Assembly (NCBI GenBank): GCA_029256485.1
Contig: JAQSXU010000060.1
Coordinates: forward strand, 1 to 23,196
From: Clostridiaceae bacterium
GTDB lineage: Bacteria; Bacillota_A; Clostridia; Clostridiales; Clostridiaceae
Direction of reading: 5' to 3'
DNA length: 23,196 nucleotides
Both the position numbers and the translations under genes were made by a program. Position 1 is the stretch's first letter; each line of letters begins with the position of its first letter. This document shows, one piece after another, positions 1 to 6,392 of this stretch. A model generated the notes under the pieces. That model did no database searches. It saw only the letters and a program-made list of their open reading frames with translations, and was not told where the DNA came from.

Positions 1-1
1 T

Positions 2-724
2 GAAAGCGGAGTTGCTAAAACATTCTACTCAATTGATGGCTCTGAATATGTAGAAGGAACTACATTCACAGTTAAGGATGAAGGAATCCACAAAATAACT
101 TACTATTCAGTAGATGCAGCAGGCAATACAGAGGCAGTAAATACAGCAGAAGTAAAAATTGATAAAACTGCACCAACTGTTACAATGGATTTGAACAACA
201 TATATAAACTTGGTGATACACTTAAATTAAATTACACTGCAAATGATAATTTATCAGGTGTAGTAAGTGAACAAATCACAGTTTTGGAACCAAATGCAGC
301 AGCAGAAAAAGTTATTGCAAATGGTGATAATATTCAGTTGAACAACCCTGGTGCTTATAAGGTTACTGTTACTGTAACTGATGCCGCAGGAAATACAACT
401 ACTATTGTTAAAGAATTTCAAGTATATATACAAGCTACCATTGAAGTGACACCAAAAGTTATAAAACCTAATGATGGAGTTATCACTGTTCGTGTAACCT
501 TACCATCAGGCTACAGTACTGCAGGTTTAGACCTTAATACTGCAAAACTCAATGGTGCAAGTGCACTTAATAGCAACAACGGATACTACAATCAGGCAAA
601 ACTTGGTCAGTTCAAGTTCTCACGTTCAGATTTAAATTGGACTTCAGGAAGTATGATAGTTGAGTTCCGTTGTAATATTAATGGACAGGTAGTAGTTGGA
701 CAAACTACTGTTAAAGTTCAGTAA
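2..724 (+). CDS. C-terminal part of a secreted Ig-like repeat surface protein (5' truncated by window)
   Basis: The reading frame is already open at base 2, so only the last 240 codons are visible; a Met codon at 185 lies inside the frame and is not the start. The first part reads as an Ig-like/OmpL47-type repeat (YYSVDAAGNTE, then KIDKTAPTV), followed by a second beta-sandwich unit ending VTVTDAAGNTTT, and a last domain of about 95 residues beginning IEVTPKVIKPNDG. Such modules sit at the C-terminal end of large secreted clostridial proteins, where they act as spacers or carbohydrate/surface-binding domains. The catalytic or adhesive N-terminal part is not in the window, so no specific function is assigned. 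There is no LPXTG motif or C-terminal membrane anchor. The gene ends at TAA 722-724 and an intrinsic terminator follows. Confidence 0.85.
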   Translation, partial: ESGVAKTFYSIDGSEYVEGTTFTVKDEGIHKITYYSVDAAGNTEAVNTAEVKIDKTAPTVTMDLNNIYKLGDTLKLNYTANDNLSGVVSEQITVLEPNAAAEKVIANGDNIQLNNPGAYKVTVTVTDAAGNTTTIVKEFQVYIQATIEVTPKVIKPNDGVITVRVTLPSGYSTAGLDLNTAKLNGASALNSNNGYYNQAKLGQFKFSRSDLNWTSGSMIVEFRCNINGQVVVGQTTVKVQ

Positions 725-782
725 TATTAGGCCATAAGGCCAGATTATAAAACTAGATCATAGTACGAAGTTAAATGTTTTT

Positions 783-816
783 GAACATCGGCAAGTAAAA
801 GTGCCGATGTTCTTTT
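783..816 (+). terminator. Intrinsic terminator of the Ig-like protein gene
   Basis: A perfect 11-bp stem (GAACATCGGCA at 783-793 with TGCCGATGTTC at 802-812) with an 8-nt loop is followed by TTTT. It lies 58 bases behind the stop codon. Confidence 0.85.
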
Positions 817-818
817 CA

Positions 819-860
819 TGTCGAATGCTACCAGGCAGCACCAGCATCCGATAATTGTCG
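819..860 (+). repeat. REP-like repeat, copy A
   Basis: Carries the family core TGCTACCAGGCAGCACC (826-842) and the closing CGATAATTGTCG, but with six extra bases between them compared with the copies at 3079 and 3830. It lies directly behind the terminator of the upstream gene. Confidence 0.8.
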
Positions 861-1034
861 CATCAATAGCCCAATGGGAGATTGTTAATCATTTTTAACC
901 TCATAGATTATAAGCTTTTTACTTATTATTTCTAATTTATAATATAATTATTAAGCAAGAATGTTCAATTCAATAAATCACTAAAAATAATCAACTTGCA
1001 AAACTTGATGACATGACAAAGATTTAGGTTATAA

Positions 1035-1205
1035 AGAAGAGAAAAACATGGTATTTCACTTGTTGAAACTACAAGAAAAAGACTTGGTCATATTGAAAAT
1101 CCAAGCCTTCAGAATGTTTGGTTCTTATGAAAATACATTACAGCATTAAATGTTATAATTGAAGAATCTGTATTTCAAATTAGTAAAGTGCTTCTAATTA
1201 AATAA
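1035..1205 (+). pseudogene. Possible remnant of a transposase C-terminus
   Basis: The frame through 1035-1127 reads VETTRKRLGHIENPSL and then, after an in-frame TGA at 1128, KYITALNVIIEESVFQ up to TAA at 1203. From memory the RKRLGxxIENPSLxW pattern followed by a short hydrophobic stretch resembles the C-terminal tail of IS1634/IS4-type transposases. No start, no RBS and no upstream catalytic part were seen, and the frame is interrupted, so this would be a decayed fragment. The rest of the gap between 861 and 1034 shows nothing recognisable except high AT content. Confidence 0.35.
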
Positions 1206-2066
1206 TCCTTGAAAAAAGCTTTTAATTGAAGCTATAAGTTTACTGAAAAATCCCTGTGCTTGCTCACTGGATAAAACTCCTTTCAGCTGGCTGGCTACCC
1301 CACTTAACTGACTTTTTATATCACTAAAATTCAAGTTTAACTCGTTTATTTTATCCATAAGTGAAGTAATTTTATCAATATCTTCAGAACTAAGGTTCAA
1401 ATTATAGTCCTTTGCTGTATTTTCTACAATCTTCCTTACTGCAGCTTCAGTTTTAGGTTTGTCTTTAATTACCTGTGTTTTTATATCATTCATTACACCT
1501 GCAGCCTTATCTTTTCCTATTTTATCACCTAGATCAGCTGTAGTTACCAGCTCTTCATTTGCAACTTTCTTTTTATTTTCGTCAATCTTGCTGCCGCTGC
1601 TGCTATTCTCATAACTCTTCAAAATTCCTGTAAGGGCAGCTGTACCGGATACATTGAAAGGAGCTGATGCCTTTACATTTGCATTCTTTATTCCAGCTGT
1701 TATAAGAGCATTTTTAATCATGCTGCTGTTTACCCAGTCAATATTATTGGTAGATACGTTTATTCCACCACTGGAAGTTGGTTCTACATAAGAACAGGAT
1801 ATAGACTTTGTCCCTATTTTATTACTGTCTACTGTATCTCCTAAATACTTTTTTTCTTCATCTATATTCACTTCTATTACATTGGCACTCTGCTTATCAA
1901 CTCCAAAATATTTAAGCATTTCCTGCTTCTGATCAGGAGTAAGGTCTCCTCCTAATGTTACAACTTTATAGGCATCTGCATATACTTTATTTCCAGAAAC
2001 AGATAATACTACAGATACAGCCATAAATATTATTAATAATTTACTGAAAATTGTTTTAAATTTCAT
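1194..2066 (-). CDS. Secreted DUF1002 (YpuA-type) protein
   Basis: A 290-residue protein with a clear signal peptide (basic MKFKTIFSK, hydrophobic core at about residues 9-23, probable cleavage near VYADA at about 28-32). The mature part matches what I know of the DUF1002/YpuA family: VVTLGGDLTPDQKQEMLKYF, a short NVIEVNIDEEKKYLG segment, IGTKSISCSYVEP, and the conserved APFNVSGTAALTGILKSYE near 135-153. The C-terminal half is helical and lysine-rich, ending in an amphipathic segment. The biochemical role of the family is unknown. The start is supported by AGGAG 9-10 bases upstream on the minus strand. It is divergent from the 113-residue gene across a 104-bp AT-rich gap and convergent with the Ig-like gene. 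No convincing terminator was found behind it. Confidence 0.85.
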   Translation of the reverse strand: MKFKTIFSKLLIIFMAVSVVLSVSGNKVYADAYKVVTLGGDLTPDQKQEMLKYFGVDKQSANVIEVNIDEEKKYLGDTVDSNKIGTKSISCSYVEPTSSGGINVSTNNIDWVNSSMIKNALITAGIKNANVKASAPFNVSGTAALTGILKSYENSSSGSKIDENKKKVANEELVTTADLGDKIGKDKAAGVMNDIKTQVIKDKPKTEAAVRKIVENTAKDYNLNLSSEDIDKITSLMDKINELNLNFSDIKSQLSGVASQLKGVLSSEQAQGFFSKLIASIKSFFQGLFN

Positions 2067-2094
2067 ATCTTACAACTCCTTTAAAAGATTAAAA

Positions 2095-2123
2095 TTTACA
2101 TCATTAATATAATATACTATAAT
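2095..2123 (+). promoter_or_regulatory. Sigma-A-type promoter for the 113-residue gene
   Basis: TTTACA at 2095-2100 and TATAAT at 2118-2123 are separated by exactly 17 bases. The expected transcript start near 2130 leaves a leader of about 40 bases before the ATG at 2171. It lies in the divergent gap shared with the DUF1002 gene. Confidence 0.65.
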
Positions 2124-2170
2124 TATTAATAAAAGAAGTAAAATATATAAAACATTCAAAGGGCTAAATT

Positions 2171-2512
2171 ATGATTATAGAAAAAATACAGGTTGATAAA
2201 AAAGATTTTGATAATATAATACAAGAATTACAAATGCTGAAATTAAGAATTAGTGATAGAAATTCCAGTATGCTTGTAGAGAAGATACTGAATATAATGA
2301 ATTCCTATGAGGATGAAAACCAGCTTACCCTATTAAAGAAAAGAATAAAGGAAAAAATGAAAGAGGTAAGGTATACAAATTCTCAGTTTAACTCTGACCT
2401 ATATATATTATTACGAAATCTGGAAGAAGGAAAAACATCTGTAGAACAAACTAGTGCTGTTTTTGTAAAGCTAATGCTGGGAGAAGCACTGGAAGAAAGA
2501 TGGAATAAGTAA
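2171..2512 (+). CDS. Small hypothetical protein, 113 residues, helical
   Basis: I do not recognise this family. The product is charged and predicted mainly helical by eye, with heptad-like leucine/isoleucine spacing (IIQELQMLKLRI, then LLKKRIKEKMKEV); it has no signal peptide, membrane segment or metal-binding motif. The start is supported by AAAGGG seven bases upstream of ATG and by a good promoter at 2095-2123. A REP-like repeat begins at the base after the stop codon. The 66-residue gene follows 71 bases later on the same strand, and a terminator stands only after that gene, so the two are probably co-transcribed with the repeat in between. Confidence 0.7.
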   Translation: MIIEKIQVDKKDFDNIIQELQMLKLRISDRNSSMLVEKILNIMNSYEDENQLTLLKKRIKEKMKEVRYTNSQFNSDLYILLRNLEEGKTSVEQTSAVFVKLMLGEALEERWNK

Positions 2513-2547
2513 TGTGGAATGCTACCAGGCAGCACCCCATATTTGTC
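2513..2547 (+). repeat. REP-like repeat, copy B
   Basis: Starts on the base following the TAA of the 113-residue gene. It keeps the core TGCTACCAGGCAGCACCC (2520-2537) but has TGTGG instead of TGTCG at the left, as copy F does, and a diverged right side ending TTTGTC. Confidence 0.85.
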
Positions 2548-2583
2548 AAATATTATTAAAGTATTTTAGGAGATGATTATAAT

Positions 2584-2784
2584 ATGGATAAGGAAATATT
2601 AATTGCACTAAGCAGCCTGTTTGATGAAAAAATAGATCCCATAAAAAAAGATATACCTGGACTTAAGAAAAATGTTAAATTTATTAATGCTAAACAACAG
2701 GAACATGATAGAATTTTAAAAATTTTAGAAGAAGAAACGTTATTTAACAGCAATGAACATGATAAAATGCCAAATAATAAGTGA
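2584..2784 (+). CDS. Small hypothetical coiled-coil protein, 66 residues
   Basis: The 66-residue product starts MDKEILIALSSLFDEKIDPI and ends in a short acidic/Asn-rich tail (NEHDKM). It resembles the numerous small clostridial proteins in which a LLDEKLKPI-type start is followed by coiled-coil heptads and a final segment with the pattern EHDK; their role is unknown to me. Compared with those relatives the coiled coil is short. The start is supported by AGGAG 11 bases upstream. It is probably second in a two-gene unit with the 113-residue gene, and a strong terminator follows 20 bases behind the stop. Confidence 0.6.
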   Translation: MDKEILIALSSLFDEKIDPIKKDIPGLKKNVKFINAKQQEHDRILKILEEETLFNSNEHDKMPNNK

Positions 2785-2804
2785 AAATAAAACTTTGTAT
2801 AAAA

Positions 2805-2834
2805 AACTGCAGCAAAGCTTGCTGCAGTTTTTTT
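2805..2834 (+). terminator. Intrinsic terminator of the two small genes
   Basis: A perfect 11-bp stem (AACTGCAGCAA at 2805-2815 with TTGCTGCAGTT at 2819-2829) closes a 3-nt loop and is followed by further T residues to 2834. An A tract lies in front, so it may work in both directions. Confidence 0.9.
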
Positions 2835-2837
2835 ATG

Positions 2838-2960
2838 GTGCGCCCAGTATGGTAAGAGGATGGCGGTTAGTCACCGCCTCCTACTGAATTAATTATAGAA
2901 ATTTTAATGGATTGGAGCAGGTTATTGCCCCCTACGGTTTGCGGGCTTATCAGCCCTTTA
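2838..2960 (+). ncRNA. Probable 5' fragment of a group II intron (truncated, no ORF)
   Basis: Right behind the T tail of the terminator the sequence becomes more GC-rich and begins GTGCGCCCAGTATGG, which fits the conserved group II intron 5' end (GUGYGCCC). Then come a hairpin GGCGGT-TAGTC-ACCGCC (2862-2878) and another GGGCT-TATC-AGCCC (2943-2956). Group IIC introns are known to insert directly behind intrinsic terminators, which is exactly this position. No reverse transcriptase ORF, domain V or 3' end was found before the AT-rich sequence resumes at about 2960, so it would be a dead remnant. The rest of the gap up to 3195 holds a 38-bp palindrome and REP copy C. Confidence 0.45.
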
Positions 2961-2996
2961 AGTAAGTGTAAAAAATATTACTGAAGTAAAAATAGT

Positions 2997-3034
2997 TTTT
3001 AACTATAAATTTCATATGAAATTTATAGTTAAAA
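2997..3034. repeat. 38-bp perfect palindrome
   Basis: Left half TTTTAACTATAAATTTCAT (2997-3015) is followed immediately by its exact reverse complement (3016-3034), with no spacer. It could extrude a cruciform, be a dimeric operator, or be a bidirectional terminator-like stem (A/T flanks). It lies 45 bases before REP copy C and about 160 before the RAYT gene. Confidence 0.9.
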
Positions 3035-3078
3035 TATAGGTTAATATGATAAAATAGTTAATAGAGCTGTTTAATGAT

Positions 3079-3115
3079 TTGTCGAATGCTACCAGGCAGC
3101 ACCCGATAATTGTCG
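3079..3115 (+). repeat. REP-like repeat, copy C (upstream flank of RAYT)
   Basis: Complete copy: it starts TTGTCGAA, has the core TGCTACCAGGCAGCACCCG (3086-3104) and ends ATAATTGTCG. The TTGTCG hexamer is present at both ends as a direct repeat. It differs from copy D at only one of 37 positions. The core arms TGCTACC and GGCAGCA pair with one mismatch (a G-T wobble on the minus-strand transcript). Confidence 0.9.
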
Positions 3116-3195
3116 CCTAATTTTGGTGTTTATAAGTAATAAGTTAAGGTTATACTTAACATTATATTTGTAATAAATTTAAAATAGGAGATAAT

Positions 3196-3798
3196 ATGGG
3201 AAGAAAAAAAGAACTTAATTTAGAAAAACAGCAAAATCTAGAAAAACAACAAAACTCAAAAATAGAAAAAATAGAAAAAATAGAAAAAGCAATGTATCAT
3301 ATTACTTCAAGAGGTAATAGGAAAGGTGATATTTTTAAAGAAAAGGAAGACTATGAAATCTATATTAAGGTCTTAAAAAAATCCATTGAAGTTTTAGACA
3401 ATCAATATGAAATATTAAGTTATTGTTTAATGACAAATCATGTTCATCTTCAAATAAAAACAAAAGATACCCATATTAAGGATTTAATGATGAAAGTAAA
3501 TAAATTATATGCAGATTATTTTAATAATAAATATAAACTTGTTGGACATTTATTTCAATCAAGATATGGCTCTGAAATAATTCAAGATGATAGATATTCA
3601 TTGGAGGTAAGCAGATATATACACTTAAATCCGGTAAGGGCCAATTTAGTTAAAGCTCCCCAGGAATATACCTGGAGCAGTTATTATATTTATATTAATG
3701 ATGTAAAACAAAGTCTTATCAATAATGAGAGCATATTAACTTACTTTAATAATAATTATGAAAGATCTTATAAAGAATTTGTAGAGAAGGTAATGTGA
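3196..3798 (+). CDS. REP-associated tyrosine transposase (RAYT, Y1_Tnp family)
   Basis: A 200-residue single-strand DNA transposase-like protein of the HUH/Y1 superfamily related to IS200/IS605 TnpA. Visible hallmarks are YHITSRGNRKG (34-44), the metal-binding HUH motif in MTNHVHLQI (H82, H84), GHLFQSRYGS (117-126), and the family signature RYIHLNPVRANLV (140-152) followed by EYTWSSY. The nucleophilic tyrosine should be one of the Tyr in the last segments (Y124 or Y141); I cannot decide between them by eye. The first 32 residues are an extra, highly repetitive basic stretch (NLEKQQ twice, IEK three times), so translation could also begin at Met33, but AGGAG seven bases before 3196 supports the long form. 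RAYTs are domesticated or single-copy enzymes that spread REP palindromes; here almost identical palindromes stand 80 bases before and 31 bases behind the gene. The ORF looks intact. Confidence 0.92.
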   Translation: MGRKKELNLEKQQNLEKQQNSKIEKIEKIEKAMYHITSRGNRKGDIFKEKEDYEIYIKVLKKSIEVLDNQYEILSYCLMTNHVHLQIKTKDTHIKDLMMKVNKLYADYFNNKYKLVGHLFQSRYGSEIIQDDRYSLEVSRYIHLNPVRANLVKAPQEYTWSSYYIYINDVKQSLINNESILTYFNNNYERSYKEFVEKVM

Positions 3799-3799
3799 A

Positions 3800-3823
3800 T
3801 GTGGGATGCAGTAAGGCAGTAAA
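3800..3823 (+). repeat. Decayed REP-like repeat between RAYT and copy D
   Basis: The stretch beginning TGTGGGATGC and continuing through AAGGCAG aligns without gaps with TGTGGAATGC...AGGCAG of copy B but has several substitutions, including a lost right end. It lies immediately behind the RAYT stop codon. Confidence 0.45.
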
Positions 3824-3829
3824 TACAAT

Positions 3830-3866
3830 TTGTCGAATGCTACCAGGCAGCACCCGATAATTGTCA
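3830..3866 (+). repeat. REP-like repeat, copy D (downstream flank of RAYT)
   Basis: Identical to copy C over 36 positions (only the last base differs), same orientation. Core TGCTACCAGGCAGCACCCG at 3837-3855. It stands 32 bases before the start of the WG-repeat gene. Confidence 0.9.
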
Positions 3867-3897
3867 ATACAAAATTTTTAAAAACGAGGAGAAAAAA

Positions 3898-4890
3898 ATG
3901 AGTAAAATATTATTTCCAGTAGGAAACAAGAAAAAATATGGCTATAAAGATAACAATGGACAAATTATAATTGATTTTCAGTTTGATTATGCGGAAGAAT
4001 TTGTGGATGGCAAAGCAATTATTGCTAAAGGACATAAATATGGATTTATTAATGAAAACGGAGAAGTTGTAATTGAACCCATGTATGATGATGTTTACAA
4101 TTTTTCAGAAGGACTTGCTGCCGTAGAAATAAACGGTAAAAAGGGCTTTATTAATGAAATGGGGCAAAATGTAATTGAAGCAAAATATGATGAAGTAAAC
4201 AGCTTTTGTGAGGGCATGGCTGCGGTACAGTCAGGTTATATGTGGGGATACATTAATAGTAATGGGGAAACTGTGATTCCTATACAGTTTCTAGATGCAG
4301 AAGATTTCAGCCAAGGATTAGCCGTAGTTCAGTTGGGAGGAAAGCTTGCATATATAAATAAACAAGGACAATTTATAATAGAACCTAAATTCAACTATGC
4401 AGGAAGCTTTAATGATGGATTGGCCGTAGTGGCCGAAAACAATAAGTATGGGTATGTGAACAATGAGGGTAAGTTTATAATAAGAGAAAAGTATTCCTTT
4501 GCCGGTGACTTTAGTGAAGGATTAGCTTTAGTAGAGATAAGAGGCAAATATGGCTTTATTAATAAACAGGATGAACTAGTTATCGAGCCTGTTTATGACT
4601 GGGTGGACAGTTTTTATGAAGGCTGTGCAGCAGTTGCTAAAAACGAAAAATATGGATTTATAGATAAAATGGGTAAAGAAATTGTTCCAATAAAATACGA
4701 TAATGTGAACTCTATATCTGAGGGATTAATATCAGTAGAAGTAGATGGCAAATGGGGATACTTAAACAATAATTTAGAATTTGTAATTAAACCTCAATTT
4801 GACGATGCACATGAATTTATAAATGGAGTTGCCGCCGTAGAAGTTAATGACAAAACAGTATATATAAATACAAAAGGGGAAATAATTTAG
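3898..4890 (+). CDS. WG-repeat protein
   Basis: A 330-residue protein made almost entirely of about ten imperfect units of roughly 33 residues, each with the WG signature (KYGYKDNNG, KYGFINENG, KKGFINEMG, WGYINSNG and so on) followed by VIEPxYDxVxxFxEGLAAV. This is the WG-repeat family, which folds into short beta units and is thought to serve in protein binding; its partners are unknown. There is no signal peptide or membrane segment, so it should be cytoplasmic. The final unit ends at the C-terminus (TVYINTKGEII) without truncation. The start has GAGGAG 6-7 bases upstream. It is bracketed by REP copies D and E. No good promoter or T-tailed terminator was seen; the perfect hairpin in copy E lies 20 bases behind the stop. 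Confidence 0.9.
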   Translation: MSKILFPVGNKKKYGYKDNNGQIIIDFQFDYAEEFVDGKAIIAKGHKYGFINENGEVVIEPMYDDVYNFSEGLAAVEINGKKGFINEMGQNVIEAKYDEVNSFCEGMAAVQSGYMWGYINSNGETVIPIQFLDAEDFSQGLAVVQLGGKLAYINKQGQFIIEPKFNYAGSFNDGLAVVAENNKYGYVNNEGKFIIREKYSFAGDFSEGLALVEIRGKYGFINKQDELVIEPVYDWVDSFYEGCAAVAKNEKYGFIDKMGKEIVPIKYDNVNSISEGLISVEVDGKWGYLNNNLEFVIKPQFDDAHEFINGVAAVEVNDKTVYINTKGEII

Positions 4891-4901
4891 TTATCCTTTG
4901 T

Positions 4902-4935
4902 TTGTAACCAGGCAGCACCCGAATGCTGCCGATTG
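4902..4935 (+). repeat. REP-like repeat, copy E (permuted; perfect hairpin)
   Basis: Contains ACCAGGCAGCACCCG (right half of the core) followed directly by AATGCTGCC (a left half). As a result GGCAGCA (4911-4917) and TGCTGCC (4924-4930) form a perfect 7-bp stem. It looks like the junction of two tandem repeats with the outer parts lost. No T tract follows; a run of six G (4935-4940) that serves as ribosome binding site comes next. Confidence 0.8.
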
Positions 4936-4946
4936 GGGGGATTTAT

Positions 4947-6377
4947 TTGAGGCTATTTGATATACTATGGGCAATCTTAATAATTAATTCTATAATTTCG
5001 GTTACTGTAATTGTTCTTGAACGAAAGAAGCCTGAGAAGACCATTGCATGGTTATTAATATTTGTTATACTGCCGCCGGTAGGATTATTTTTCTATGTAT
5101 TTCTTGGACGCAATTGGAAGAAACATAAACTAAATGAAAGAACGAATCTACATATTAATGAACTTATGTATGAATCTCTAAAGCAAATAAGAAATCCGGA
5201 TTATTATCCTATAATAAAATTAATCTCCAGAAATAGTGAGTCGCCTCTTTTTATGGACAATTCCATTGAAATATTTAAAAATGGTGAAGAAAAGTTTGCA
5301 GCATTAAAGCAAGAGCTGGAGAAAGCTCAGCATCATATTCACCTTGAGTACTATATTGTTAAAAGTGATGTAATAGGCAATGAAATAAAGGATATTTTAG
5401 TAAGAAAAGCAAATGAAGGAGTACAAGTTAGATTTATTATTGATAGAGTTGGTTCAATTAAAATTAAGAAATCTTATATTAAGGAGCTTATAGAAAGTGG
5501 AGTGGATGTAGTTCAGTATTCATATTTTTTAGCTCCTCTTCTCAGAAATATTAATACACAAATAAACTATAGAAATCACAGAAAAATTGTTATTATTGAT
5601 GGCAAAGTGGGCTTCCTGGGTGGAATAAATATTGGTGATGAATATTTAGGCAGGGGCAAACTTGGATATTGGAGAGATACTCATATAATGGTAAAGGGAG
5701 ATTTTGTATTAGGTCTCCAGGCAGTTTTCCTTGACGATTTTGCAAACATAAAAAAAGCAAATAAAGAGGAATTCTCATATAATAATGAATTTGATAAGTT
5801 CTTCCCGGAAATGGGCAATTATGATGGAAAAAGAATGCAGATTGTTAAAAGCGGACCGGATTCTGAATTCCCTTCTATAATGCAGGCTGAGTTAAAAATG
5901 ATTTCTATGGCCAAAAAAAATATTTTTATTACTACGCCTTACTTTGTGCCAAGTGACTGCATAATAAACGCATTAAAAATAGCAAAATTAGGTGGAACAA
6001 GAGTATGCATATTATTTCCCGAGAAATATGACCATTTTGTGGTATATTATGCTTCCAGAACTTACTTAAAGGATCTGTCCTCCTGCGGAGTTGAAATATA
6101 TTTGTATGATCCCAAATCATTTATGCATGCAAAATCCATGAGCATTGACGGAAAGCTCTGCACCATCGGTACTGCAAATATGGACATAAGAAGTCATGAA
6201 TTAAATTATGAAATCAATGGGGTAATTTATGATGAGGAAATAACTAAAAAATTGGATGCCCTTTTTGTTGAAGACATTAAAAATAGCAGGCTAGTTAAAG
6301 AGGAATATTTTAATGACCAATCCAATTGGATTAAATATCTAGAAGCTTTTTGCAGAATATTTTCTTCCTTGCTGTAA
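4947..6377 (+). CDS. cls: Cardiolipin synthase (phospholipase D superfamily)
   Basis: Membrane enzyme that joins two phosphatidylglycerols into cardiolipin and glycerol. It has two N-terminal membrane helices (about 2-21 and 30-52, the second with TIAWLLIFVILPPVGLFFY), a PLD nuclease N-terminal segment ending in FLGRNWKK, and two HKD motifs: NHRKIVIIDG with H211 and MHAKSMSIDG with H394. The 476-residue length is usual for the family. I place the start at TTG 4947: the GGGGGG at 4935-4940 is six bases upstream, and MRLFDILWAI fits the family. An ATG at 4923 in the same frame would add eight residues, but it lies in the REP hairpin and has no Shine-Dalgarno. It stands between REP copy E and the ssb leader, without a clear operon partner. 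Confidence 0.92.
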   Translation: MRLFDILWAILIINSIISVTVIVLERKKPEKTIAWLLIFVILPPVGLFFYVFLGRNWKKHKLNERTNLHINELMYESLKQIRNPDYYPIIKLISRNSESPLFMDNSIEIFKNGEEKFAALKQELEKAQHHIHLEYYIVKSDVIGNEIKDILVRKANEGVQVRFIIDRVGSIKIKKSYIKELIESGVDVVQYSYFLAPLLRNINTQINYRNHRKIVIIDGKVGFLGGINIGDEYLGRGKLGYWRDTHIMVKGDFVLGLQAVFLDDFANIKKANKEEFSYNNEFDKFFPEMGNYDGKRMQIVKSGPDSEFPSIMQAELKMISMAKKNIFITTPYFVPSDCIINALKIAKLGGTRVCILFPEKYDHFVVYYASRTYLKDLSSCGVEIYLYDPKSFMHAKSMSIDGKLCTIGTANMDIRSHELNYEINGVIYDEEITKKLDALFVEDIKNSRLVKEEYFNDQSNWIKYLEAFCRIFSSLL

Positions 6378-6392
6378 AATTTTTTTAATAAC

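Noticed and set aside
730..743. GGCC-ATAA-GGCC palindrome behind the first gene
   Set aside because: Four-base arms only; the real terminator stands 40 bases further on.
1048..1149. Small ORF of 33 codons starting MVFHLLKLQ
   Set aside because: No ribosome binding site and it is out of frame with the transposase-like reading in the same stretch; most probably a shadow frame.
3196..3798. Full IS200/IS605 insertion sequence
   Set aside because: The protein has the RAYT signature (RYIHLNPVRA, WSSY) and is longer than IS200 TnpA; there is no TnpB, and the flanks are the dispersed repeat rather than distinct left and right ends.
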